From: Streptomyces sp. JJ38
GTDB taxonomy: Bacteria; Actinomycetota; Actinomycetes; Streptomycetales; Streptomycetaceae
NCBI RefSeq assembly: GCF_019303475.1
Contig: NZ_JABLSI010000013.1
Span: 188,121 to 252,120, forward strand
Length of the DNA: 64,000 nt
Reading direction: 5' to 3'
Shown one piece after another: positions 33,619 to 41,264 of the stretch. Position 1 is the stretch's first letter, and each line of letters begins with the position of its first letter. The translations under genes were made by a program, and so were the position numbers. The notes below the pieces were generated by a model. That model saw only the letters and a list, made by a program, of their open reading frames with translations. It searched no databases and had not been told where the DNA came from.

Positions 33619-34886
33619 TACTCGACCTCTTCGCGGGGCCGGGCGGCTGGAGCAGGGCACTGCACGTCCTCGGCGTGCGCGACATCGGGCTGGAATGGGA
33701 CCAGTGGGCGTGTAAAACCCGCGCGGCGGCCGGGCAGTTGACCATCCGGACCGACGTGGCGATGTATCCGACCTGGCCCTTCATCGGCCGCACCCGCGGT
33801 GTGATCGCATCGCCGCCGTGCCAGGCGTGGAGCATGGCCGGCAAGCGCCTCGGCCTGCTCGACCAGCCGCTGGTGCACGCGGCGGTCGAGGATCTGGCCG
33901 CCGGTCGCGACACCCGCGACCGGCTCGTCAGCGTGTGCCGCGACGAGCGCTCCCTGCTCGCGGCCGAGCCGATGCGGTATCTGTACGCCCTGAATACGGT
34001 GGGCGAACCGGAGTGGGTCGCCATGGAGGAAGTGCCGGACGTCCTGCCGCTGTGGAAGCAGTACTCGGCCGTTCTGCGCGGGTGGGGGTTCTCCGTCTGG
34101 TGCGGAATCCTCAACGCCGCCGACTTCGGTGTTCCGCAGACCAGAAGGCGGGCGATCCTCCTGGCCTCCCGGGTCCGTACAGCGCAGCCTCCCACGCCCA
34201 CGCACGCCCAAGTCGCCGAACCGGAATCGCTGTTCGGTCCGGGCCGCGCCCGCTGGGTCAGCATGGCCGAGGCCCTCGGATGGGGCGCGACCGACCGGCC
34301 CGTCCCCACCGTCTGCGCGGGCGGCGGGCCCGGCGGCGGGCCCGAACCTTTCCCGTCCGGCTCCCGCAAGACGCTGTCCGACGCCCGTGAGCGCGGCACC
34401 TGGATGCCCCGACCGGACGGCGTAGTCCTGCAGTCCCGTCGCGAAGGCGCCGGATGGGCGGCCCGGAAGGCCACACGCGAGAACTGCGCCGCCGACGCTC
34501 CCGCGCCGACGTTCACCGCCGAGGCCCACCGCTGGTCCTGGTCCCTGCGCAGCAACAACCAGGCCAACGCCACCGTCCGGTCCATCCAGGAGCCGGCAGG
34601 CACGCTGTTCTTCGGGCACCGCGCAAACGAGTGCACCTGGGTCGCCGAGCCCGCCTCACCTCCGGCCGGAGAAACCGATACCCCAGCGGTTCCCGCGCCG
34701 ATCCGGATCTCCGCCCGCGAGGCCGGACTCCTGCAGACCTTCCCCGCCGACTACCCCTGGGCCGGCAACAAGGGCCAGCAGTTCTCCCAGATCGGCAACG
34801 CCGTACCCCCGCTGCTCGCCGGCCACCTCCTCGCCCCACATCTCGGCGTCACCCTCGACCCCGACGACTTCACCCTCGCCGCCTAA
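33615..34886 (+). CDS. DNA (cytosine-5) methyltransferase
   Basis: 423 residues from GTG 33615 overlapping the previous stop. Motif I is DLFAGPGGWS (residues 4-13), motif IV SPPCQAWS with catalytic Cys69, motif VI-like MEEVP (137-141), motif VIII QTRRRA (176-181), and motif X QIGNAVPP near residue 395. The target recognition region lies between about 190 and 340. No cognate endonuclease is adjacent, so it is an orphan modification enzyme or part of a module with its PP-loop neighbour. The stop overlaps the next start (TAATG). Confidence 0.9.
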   Translation: MILDLFAGPGGWSRALHVLGVRDIGLEWDQWACKTRAAAGQLTIRTDVAMYPTWPFIGRTRGVIASPPCQAWSMAGKRLGLLDQPLVHAAVEDLAAGRDTRDRLVSVCRDERSLLAAEPMRYLYALNTVGEPEWVAMEEVPDVLPLWKQYSAVLRGWGFSVWCGILNAADFGVPQTRRRAILLASRVRTAQPPTPTHAQVAEPESLFGPGRARWVSMAEALGWGATDRPVPTVCAGGGPGGGPEPFPSGSRKTLSDARERGTWMPRPDGVVLQSRREGAGWAARKATRENCAADAPAPTFTAEAHRWSWSLRSNNQANATVRSIQEPAGTLFFGHRANECTWVAEPASPPAGETDTPAVPAPIRISAREAGLLQTFPADYPWAGNKGQQFSQIGNAVPPLLAGHLLAPHLGVTLDPDDFTLAA

Positions 34887-35995
34887 TGCCCCACGCCGAA
34901 CCCGACGAAGACGACCTCCACGCCATCCCACCACCGCAGCCCGTGTTCCACGTCGAGCAGGCCCTCCTCGGGGCCCTCCTCCTCGACCCACACCGTCTGG
35001 ACGACGCCAGCGGCGTCACCGCCGACTCGTTCTCCACCGCCGCGCACGCCGCCCTGTACGCCGCGATCACCACCCTGCCGCGGCCCGACCCCGCCGAGCA
35101 CGCGAAGAACACCAAATGGCTCGACCGCGTGCTCGCCACCAGCCAGGAGCAAGCGCGCGGGCTGACCGCCTCCTACCTGCACACCCTCGTCCAGGTCTGC
35201 CCCTGGCCCAGCCACGCCACCGCCTATGCCCGAATGGTCGAGGCCGAGCGCGCCCGCCGCCGCCTGCAGACGGCCGCCGAACGCCTCGTGCACACCGTCC
35301 ACGACGTCTCCCTCCCGCACCCCGTCCAGACGGTGCTCGCCGAGGCCGACGCGCTCACCGCGGTCGTGGACGACATCGCCAACCGCTTCCCACCACGCGC
35401 AGGTGTCCTGCCCCGCACCACCGCACCGCCGCCGCCCGACACGCCCGACCCCGTAGCCGTCGAGGAGGAGCAGATCCTCCTCGCCACCGCCACGGCCTAC
35501 CCCACCGACATCGAGGCCGTCCGGTGGCTGCTCCCCGACGACCTCACCCTGCCCCTGCACGCCGGCCTGTGGCAGTGCCTGACCGCCCTCGCCCGCCGCC
35601 GCGAGCCCGTCGACCCCGTCACGGTTCTGTGGGAGGCGCAGCAGCGCGGCCTGTTGGACGACGGCGCTGAACCTGGCAGCGTCCTTCGCCTGCTGGCCGA
35701 ACCGGCCGGTTCCGTCCAGCACTGGTGCGAGCGCGCCCTGCAGCGCTCCCTCCTGGCCACAGCCGAGCACACCGGCCGCCGCATCAAGGCGTACGCCAGC
35801 GACCCGGCGAACACCCCGTTCCAGCTCGTCGTCGGCGCCCGCCGCGCCCTCGCCGACACCGCCACCGTCCGCACCCGCTGGCAGCACGCCACCGGAGCCA
35901 CCCCGCCACAGCGGCGGCCCCCGCCCGCCGCCCGCGCCGGCCCGCCGACCACCACGGCCGCGCACACCGCCCGGCCCACGCGAGCAACCCGATAG
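34886..35995 (+). CDS. DnaB-helicase N-terminal-domain protein lacking the motor domain
   Basis: 369 residues from ATG 34886. Residues about 15-120 (FHVEQALLGALLLDPHRLDD, then SFSTAAHAALYAAITTL, then YLHTLVQVCPWPSHATAY) match the N-terminal domain of replicative DnaB helicases. A second, weaker copy starts near residue 190 (EEEQILLATATAYPTDIEAV, LLPDDLTLPLHAGLWQCLTA, EAQQRGLLDDG). There is no Walker motif, so it cannot be a helicase by itself; it may bind primase or the host helicase. The tail is Arg/Pro/Thr-rich. Confidence 0.75.
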   Translation: MPHAEPDEDDLHAIPPPQPVFHVEQALLGALLLDPHRLDDASGVTADSFSTAAHAALYAAITTLPRPDPAEHAKNTKWLDRVLATSQEQARGLTASYLHTLVQVCPWPSHATAYARMVEAERARRRLQTAAERLVHTVHDVSLPHPVQTVLAEADALTAVVDDIANRFPPRAGVLPRTTAPPPPDTPDPVAVEEEQILLATATAYPTDIEAVRWLLPDDLTLPLHAGLWQCLTALARRREPVDPVTVLWEAQQRGLLDDGAEPGSVLRLLAEPAGSVQHWCERALQRSLLATAEHTGRRIKAYASDPANTPFQLVVGARRALADTATVRTRWQHATGATPPQRRPPPAARAGPPTTTAAHTARPTRATR

Positions 35996-36059
35996 CCCCC
36001 GCGTACACCGGTGGCCAGGCCCGAAGGCCCGGCTGCCAGCAGAAGAGACGAGACCCCAC

Positions 36060-37430
36060 GTGACTCCCGCCATCGACGCCCACGTCCGCCTCGACACCCA
36101 CCCCACTCATCCCAGCGCAGTGACCGCCGACCTGACCGGCACGCAGGCCCGCGTCGCTCTCATGGCTCTGGAGGCTGCCGGCTGGAGCGTCGTCGCCGAC
36201 AACATCCTGGTGCTGGCCCGCATCGATCGCGAGGAGCCCTACTGGGCCGACGACGCAGCCAAGCGGCTGATCACCGAAGGCATGACTGTCGAGATCACCC
36301 CGCGGCTCCAGGAAGCCATGGACGAGGAATGGACCTGGGCGAACTATCCGATGCCCTGGTGTACCCGCAGCGAAATCCGCGAGGTCTCCAACGCGGCCCA
36401 GAAGATCCACGACGACATCCGCGACGGCCGACTCCTCATCCACGCCCACGCCCACGACGGCCACACCACCGTCGCGATCGGCACCTATCTCGATGACGGC
36501 AAGTCCGTCTGCCTCCACGGCGAGGACCACCTGCGCCAGGTCACCGACATCACCTACGACTCACCCGCGCAAGCCCTGCTCGCCTTCGAGAAGGCCCACG
36601 CGGCCAAGATGCGCCCCGGTCCGGCGCCCCTGACCGACATCGAACGCGCCGCCATTGAGGCCCGCTCCGCCTTCGACGCCACCGCGGCCAAGTCCGCTCC
36701 CGCCCTCCCTGAGCCGGAGACCGTCCCCGTCTACCTGGCCGATACCGGCGACCACGACGCTCTCCTCGACGCCTTCCTCGACGCGCACGGCGAGTTCGAG
36801 AAGCGGCGGACCTGGTCGGATGACACGACCCACGCCATCCACGAATCGCAGACCCTGCGCATCGAGCACGTCCACGAAACCCCCGCCCACGAGACCGCAT
36901 GGACCATAGCCGCCTACGAGACACCCGTCTCCGACCGCATGTGGGTCCTCACCGCGACCAGCGCAACCCCCGCCCCGGTACTGCAGGAACTGCTCACCCA
37001 CCTCGCCGACGGCGACGGCTGGGACACGGTCATCGGCGCCCCGGTGCACGAGAGGATGGTCACCACGGCCACCCAGCCGCTCTCCGACGCCGGCTGGAAG
37101 CACACTGTGGACGCGCGGTGGATCCGCTGGACATCCCCCGACGGGGACGCAGGCGTCCAGTTCGACGCCTTCGCCGCACAGCACCCGAGTCAGAACCTGG
37201 CCACCTGGACCGTCTGGGCCGGCACCGGTCCGGACCAGCCCACCTGGACCATCACCGCGTCCCCGCAAACGCCGAGTACGCTGCTGACCGATCTCTCCGA
37301 GACCCTCGCCCACGCGACCGGTACGCGCCAGGCCCAGCCGTGCCGCGAGCACCTCACCCGGCTCGCCACCAGTGCGACGCCGGTGGCACCGGCGGTCACG
37401 GCCAGCCGCCCCGCCAGCCGTTCACGCTGA
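36060..37430 (+). CDS. Large hypothetical protein of the conjugative element
   Basis: 456 residues from GTG 36060. The N-terminal part (ADLTGTQARVALMALEAAGW, then AKRLITEGMTVEITPRLQEA) is alpha/beta. The central region repeats strand-rich segments. The C-terminal third (ATQPLSDAGWKHTVDARWIR, then WTSPDGDAGVQFDAF, then PTWTITASPQTPSTLLTDL) resembles the DUF317 layout, with its aromatic strands followed by a T-P...L-L/L-V helix. I infer a distant relation to the DUF317 proteins. It is the last plus-strand gene before the convergent nuclease-like gene. Confidence 0.6.
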   Translation: MTPAIDAHVRLDTHPTHPSAVTADLTGTQARVALMALEAAGWSVVADNILVLARIDREEPYWADDAAKRLITEGMTVEITPRLQEAMDEEWTWANYPMPWCTRSEIREVSNAAQKIHDDIRDGRLLIHAHAHDGHTTVAIGTYLDDGKSVCLHGEDHLRQVTDITYDSPAQALLAFEKAHAAKMRPGPAPLTDIERAAIEARSAFDATAAKSAPALPEPETVPVYLADTGDHDALLDAFLDAHGEFEKRRTWSDDTTHAIHESQTLRIEHVHETPAHETAWTIAAYETPVSDRMWVLTATSATPAPVLQELLTHLADGDGWDTVIGAPVHERMVTTATQPLSDAGWKHTVDARWIRWTSPDGDAGVQFDAFAAQHPSQNLATWTVWAGTGPDQPTWTITASPQTPSTLLTDLSETLAHATGTRQAQPCREHLTRLATSATPVAPAVTASRPASRSR

Positions 37431-37452
37431 TCATCGACCCACACGGGCGGGG

Positions 37453-37518
37453 CAACATAGCGCGGGATCGCCGGTTGGCCAAACCGGCGATCCCGCGCAC
37501 CATAGATAGTCCACCGCC
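37453..37518 (+). repeat. Dispersed palindromic intergenic element, copy 4
   Basis: Core at 37466-37492. Here the outer stem is perfect: CGCGGGATCGCCGGTT pairs with its full complement for 16 bp. It lies between convergent genes, preceded by CAACATAG and followed by CACCATAGATAGTCC, which parallels the flanks of the other copies. Confidence 0.75.
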
Positions 37519-37573
37519 ACCCCCCTGCCCGGACGTCGAAAGGCCCGCCCACGACCGCAGACACAACACGAAG

Positions 37574-37599
37574 CACAGCCCGCCACGAGACGGGCTGTG
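37574..37599. terminator. Hairpin between convergent genes
   Basis: Perfect 9-bp stem CACAGCCCG / CGGGCTGTG with an eight-base loop, nine bases beyond the stop of the minus-strand gene. It could terminate transcription from both sides. Confidence 0.6.
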
Positions 37600-37607
37600 G
37601 CATCCGA

Positions 37608-38496
37608 TCACGCCACCGCGTAGCTCGCCCGGAACAGATCCTGCGCCCGCTCCACGTCCCTCGGCGTACGAAGCTGGACCTCCAGGTCGCCCGTCCCATG
37701 GTGGCCAACCCCGGACACGTCCCGGGTGAAGCCCGGAACGAGGTCGACGTCCTTCGGATCAACCTTCAGATAGACCAGCAGCTTGCTGCGCTGCGGCCGG
37801 CACAGGCAGGCGAAGTTCCGCAGCCGCTGATACGCCCGGTAGGTCTTGCGTTCAACGCGGTTCACGCCGTCCCCGAGCCCGAGTAGCACCTCGTCGACCG
37901 CGCCCGCCAACTCCATCATCGCCGCCCCCTGGACGTCGGCCGCCGCACGGGCAGCCGCCTGGCGCCGCGCCCGCTGGCCTACCTGCATGCCGCCGCTCAC
38001 GGAGGCCACGGTCTCAAGCCCGAGCAGGTCGCTGCCGAAGAGTCGGTAGCGGACCAGGTCGATGGACCTCCGGTGCTCGCGCACGGCATGTACGTCGTAG
38101 CGGGTGAAGTCGCCGGCAACGCAGATCAGACGCGGGCCGCTCCACAGCACCTGGGAAGCGGCCGTCGCCCCGAGCCGGTCGCGAACCAGGTGCTCGAACT
38201 CGGCACGGTGGTCCATCAACCAGGCCAGGTAGAACAGGCCCTGGTTGATGACGCCGGCGTCGACACCTCGCTTGTACTCGACGATGACCGGCGACCCGTT
38301 CTCGTCCAGCCCGAGCGAATCGATCCGGCCCCCGTGGACCGGCCCGGTGCCGTACTCACTCGCCAGGAACCGAGTGCCGAGCAGCGTCTCCATGTCCGCC
38401 TCGACGAGGCCCTGCACTTCCGCCTCGGCCTCCGCCAGATGCGGCGCGATCTCCGTCGCGCCGCCCTTCGTGCTGTAGAGCTTCAGGTCCGAACAC
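37608..38496 (-). pseudogene. PD-(D/E)XK nuclease-like protein with DUF5655 C-terminus, start region frameshifted
   Basis: The body is intact: LYSTKGGATEIAPHL, then DMETLLGTRFLASEYGTGPV, then GGRIDSLGLDENGSPVIVEY with the nuclease-type D...E-Y-K motif. The C-terminal DUF5655-like part has YQRLRNFACLCRPQRSKLLV and GTGDLEVQLRTPRDVERAQ. In this frame there is no ATG, GTG or TTG before the body; the first is GTG 38417, inside the nuclease domain. A GTG at 38496 with GGAGG five bases upstream is in the wrong frame by one base; removing one A of 38492-38493 would give Met-Ser-Asp-Leu-Lys-Leu-Tyr. Expression may occur from CTG 38486 or be lost. It lies next to the left island repeat. Confidence 0.6.
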
Positions 38497-38687
38497 CGCC
38501 CCTCCCGTGCGACCAGTGTGACCGACCTTCAACAGCAGAGGCTGTCGAATTTGTTTCCGGCTACTTCTGGCTCTGGCCCGAGTGCAGGGCGGGATACTAC
38601 AATCAAGTCAACTTGGCCAGAATGGGACATTTCGACATCGCGGGATATGTGCGGGATCAGGCTGGTAACATACCGTCAGATAGTCCG

Positions 38688-38815
38688 CTGACCTGCGGAA
38701 ACATGCTGAAGAGCACGGGCCTCCGGAGCCGTGTGCGCAGGTTCGAATCCTGCCGGGGGTACTTCGGATCAAGGCTCTGACCAGCAGTAATGCCGGTCAG
38801 AGCCTTTCTTGCGTA
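38688..38815 (+). repeat. Left island-flanking direct repeat (attachment-site-like, tRNA 3'-end fragment plus terminator)
   Basis: Nearly matches 57715-57844. It contains a T-arm-like stem-loop (GCAGG TTCGAAT CCTGC at about 38737-38753), an acceptor-like CGGGGGT after it, and a hairpin terminator. No complete tRNA can be folded upstream; the expected 5' acceptor strand is missing. The first 30 bases are more diverged between the two copies than the rest. The arrangement is what remains when elements integrate into a tRNA gene. Confidence 0.7.
38771..38808 (+). terminator. Terminator inside the left island repeat
   Basis: Twelve-base stem with arms AAGGCTCTGACC and GGTCAGAGCCTT and a 12-base loop, followed by T residues. 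The same hairpin is present in the right repeat at 57802-57833. Confidence 0.75.
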
Positions 38816-39094
38816 TGCCAGTCCGCACACGGCGACCTGGCCCTGCCCACTCGGTTGGGCAGGGCCTTGACCTGCAACTCCACGGCACCAGGCGGACGAA
38901 ATCCCACACCATCGCGGGGCCCGCGAGCGGCTTCTGCCTGTGGGCGGGGACGTAAGAGGCCGTGAGCCGGAGGGGGCTGCGGTCACGCATGGGGACGTCC
39001 AGCTGTTCGGAGAGGTGGAGCACCATGGCCCGTCCGGACTCCGGGAAGATGACGTGCCGGGCGGGAACGCTCGTCTGGTCAAGATCCACCAGGC
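38816..39094 (-). other. Coding-like remnant next to the left repeat
   Basis: On the minus strand a stretch at about 39110-38880 has Streptomyces-like codon bias (RHRLSLVDLDQTSVPARHVI, then AMVLHLSEQLDVPMRDRSP, then MVWDFVRLVPW) but no start signal, and its frame runs through the repeat. It is probably a gene fragment left by recombination. Family unknown. Confidence 0.3.
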
Positions 39095-39355
39095 TTAGGC
39101 GATGGCGCTCACGCCACTGCTCTGAGCAGCGAGCCCACCTGCGACGGCGTGCGCCGCTCGGACAACGGCCATGCGTGTATCCCACCCCCGCGCATGACAC
39201 ATTCGACCGTCTACAGCATCGGCGGACTCCGCTCTCTTGATGGCGTACGTGGCCGTGTAGCCCGCGACAGCCGCTTCTGAGACGTTGTCGTTCCTCCGAT
39301 CCCGTCGGTACGAAGCGACCGGCCGCACGTCGGCCTGTGTGCCGAACCGCAGCAC
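39095..39355 (-). pseudogene. Remnant of a replication-initiator (RepSA-like) gene
   Basis: An 86-codon frame whose middle reads LRFGTQADVRPVASYRRDR, then NVSEAAVAGYTATYAIKRAES, then TRMAVVRAAHAV. The combination W/R-F-G-x-Q-x-D-V-R-P...A-V-A-G-Y...K-Y-A-x-K...E is the hallmark of the replication initiators of actinomycete integrative elements such as pSAM2. Such proteins are 400-500 residues long, so only a piece remains. Its place beside the left repeat fits a decayed integrative element. By-eye match, moderate certainty. Confidence 0.5.
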
Positions 39356-39376
39356 TCACGGGCTGAGGTGGCCCCG

Positions 39377-41071
39377 CTACGCGGCCAGGCGGCGGATTCC
39401 CGCCCGAATCGGAGGCGCCGCCGTGGCCTGGATCCCGATGACCTCGACGGCGACTCCCCACGCCTCGAGCATCTTGGCCGTCTGGACGAGGGTGACCTGG
39501 GAGAACGGGAACAGGGTGTCGGCGGTGAGGTCGGTTCCGCTCTTCAGCAGGATCGCGAATACGACCTTCGACGGCCGGAAGCCGTCCGGCAAGGCCTGGC
39601 CGGGCCGGGCCGCGGCCACCCGCTGGGCGAATCCGTCCATGGCCTCCGGCGAGTGCAGCAGCGTCTGAACGGCGACCACGGCCTGGCCGAACAGATGGCT
39701 CAGCGCGTCGGAACCCTTGGCCCGCTTCACCATGACCAGGACGTCGTCCGGGCTCAGCAGGTCGCAGATCTCCACACCGTTGCCCCGGTGCAGCGCGGTC
39801 CGGACGTTGTCACGGTCGAGGCAGACGTACCCGGGCCGCAGGTCGGGCACCGACTCGTTGTAGTCCCGCTCCCTGTCCCCGAGCACCCACGCCGGAAGGT
39901 CGACCGAGGGCGTGTCGGTGATGAGTCGCTCTACCTGCGAGCGGATCGCCTCCAGGTACGCCTCGCCGATCTCGTACCACTGCTCGTCCAGCAGGAAGAA
40001 CCGGCGGGCACCGAGCGCCACCTCCGCCTCGATCCACTGGAGCACGCCCGACGTCCCGATGACGTCGCCCCTCGAAGCCCGGGTGTGCGCGTAGAGGGTG
40101 ACGGTGCCGTCGCGGAGCGCGGCGAAGCGCGTTCCCGCCCTCTGCACGCGGGCCCGGCTGAGGACGTACTCCAGGCTGAAGTCGTCGGTGAGGTGCGCCT
40201 CCGGGCTGTGCACCTTGGTGGCGAACGCCTGGGCGGCGCCGTAGTCCTCCCAGTGACTGGAGGGGACGGCGACTGCGATACGTCCGTCCGATACCTCGCC
40301 CAGCATGCCATCGAGCCGCTCCTCCAGCCGCGTGACGAGGTCGGCGTCCTTGACCGGGACGATGTGCTCGACGAACTCGAGTTCCGGGGCCGGGGCCTCG
40401 TCCCGAAGGACACGGGCGATGGTCCGGACGTCCGTGACCAGGTCCTCGGCCTCGATACCGAGGCGCATCCGCAGCCCCGTACCGCCCTCGACGCTGGAGA
40501 CCTTCGTACGGTCGTGCTGGGCGATCGTCAGCTGGATCCCGTCCAGCCGACCGCCCAGCCGCCGCACGATCTGCGCGTGCTCCTGGACACCCAGGCTCCA
40601 GACCGGAGTGCCGCCGGGCACGAGAGTGATGTCGGTCCGGCCGCCGCCCGGCGTATGGGAGACCATGTCCCGGATCTGGGAGGGGTCCACCCTGCGGATC
40701 ACGAAACCGAGCCCGAACCGCCGGTCCTTGAGCCGGTCGGGCACCAGGCGGAAGCCCTGGTCGTAGCCGATGGCGTACACCTCGCCGTCGACCACGAGCA
40801 TGAGCAGCCCGGCCGACCGGTTCACCGGACGCGACACCTCGCACCCGGTCGTGCGATTGATCTCGCCGCACCAGCTCGCGACCGGCTGCTCGAAGCTGCC
40901 GGTGACCAGCAGCGCCGGAACGCCCAACCGCTCCGCCGGGAAGTGCAGTTCCGCGTCCACGGCCTCGAGCCGATCCGGGTCGAGGACGTCGAACATCGCG
41001 TCGACCGTCGGAGCGACACCCGTGAGCCGGTACAGGGTGCGCTTGGACGTGCCGGAAGTCCTGGTGGCCAT
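39377..41071 (-). CDS. TIGR04141/DUF6119-like sporadically distributed protein
   Basis: 564 residues from ATG 41071 with GGAG eight bases upstream; the frame stays open further back but without coding bias. Landmarks are TLYRLTGVAPTVDAMFDVLD at the N-terminus, PALLVTGSFEQPVASWCGEI, a strand-rich middle, WEDYGAAQAFATKVHSPEAH, RFFLLDEQWYEIGEAYLEAI near residue 350, and VCLDRDNVRTALHRGNGVEI, then SHLFGQAVVAVQTLLHSPEA. These agree with what I remember of the TIGR04141 (DUF6119) family, whose function is not established and which occurs sporadically, often near restriction genes. It is transcribed divergently from the methylase at 41265. Confidence 0.6.
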   Translation of the reverse strand: MATRTSGTSKRTLYRLTGVAPTVDAMFDVLDPDRLEAVDAELHFPAERLGVPALLVTGSFEQPVASWCGEINRTTGCEVSRPVNRSAGLLMLVVDGEVYAIGYDQGFRLVPDRLKDRRFGLGFVIRRVDPSQIRDMVSHTPGGGRTDITLVPGGTPVWSLGVQEHAQIVRRLGGRLDGIQLTIAQHDRTKVSSVEGGTGLRMRLGIEAEDLVTDVRTIARVLRDEAPAPELEFVEHIVPVKDADLVTRLEERLDGMLGEVSDGRIAVAVPSSHWEDYGAAQAFATKVHSPEAHLTDDFSLEYVLSRARVQRAGTRFAALRDGTVTLYAHTRASRGDVIGTSGVLQWIEAEVALGARRFFLLDEQWYEIGEAYLEAIRSQVERLITDTPSVDLPAWVLGDRERDYNESVPDLRPGYVCLDRDNVRTALHRGNGVEICDLLSPDDVLVMVKRAKGSDALSHLFGQAVVAVQTLLHSPEAMDGFAQRVAAARPGQALPDGFRPSKVVFAILLKSGTDLTADTLFPFSQVTLVQTAKMLEAWGVAVEVIGIQATAAPPIRAGIRRLAA

Positions 41072-41145
41072 GGTGCCGCTCCATTCGCATCGACGTGTTG
41101 TGGGCAGGAGAAAGCCCGGGAGGCTCGGGGAAGCCACGAGCCGAG

Positions 41146-41218
41146 TGAAAGCACTACCAGTAGAGCGATAACTGAAAGCACTGTCAAACACTTCACGTGG
41201 GGTGGGTGCCGGTATAGA
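41146..41218. promoter_or_regulatory. Divergent promoters with direct repeats TGAAAGCACT
   Basis: Leftward: TTGACA (41187-41182, minus strand), 17 bases, TCTACT (41164-41159). Rightward: CTTCAC (41191-41196), 16 bases, TATAGA (41213-41218), 47 bases before the methylase ATG. Two exact direct repeats of TGAAAGCACT at 41146-41155 and 41173-41182 flank the leftward -10 region. They may bind the helix-turn-helix domain of the methylase. Confidence 0.5.
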
Positions 41219-41264
41219 GTGAAGCCGTCCAGCACGCCCGCCCCACGTCACCCGGCAGGAGCCC

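Noticed and set aside
1987..37518. Palindromic elements as a CRISPR array
   Set aside because: The copies are single, kilobases apart and have no regular spacers.
38688..38760. Complete tRNA gene at the left repeat
   Set aside because: Only a T-arm and acceptor-like 3' part can be folded; the 5' acceptor strand, D-arm and anticodon arm are not found.
38769..39461. 230-codon minus-strand gene ending in the left repeat
   Set aside because: Only its middle has coding bias, it has no start signal, and the frame runs through the attachment-like repeat; recorded as a remnant.
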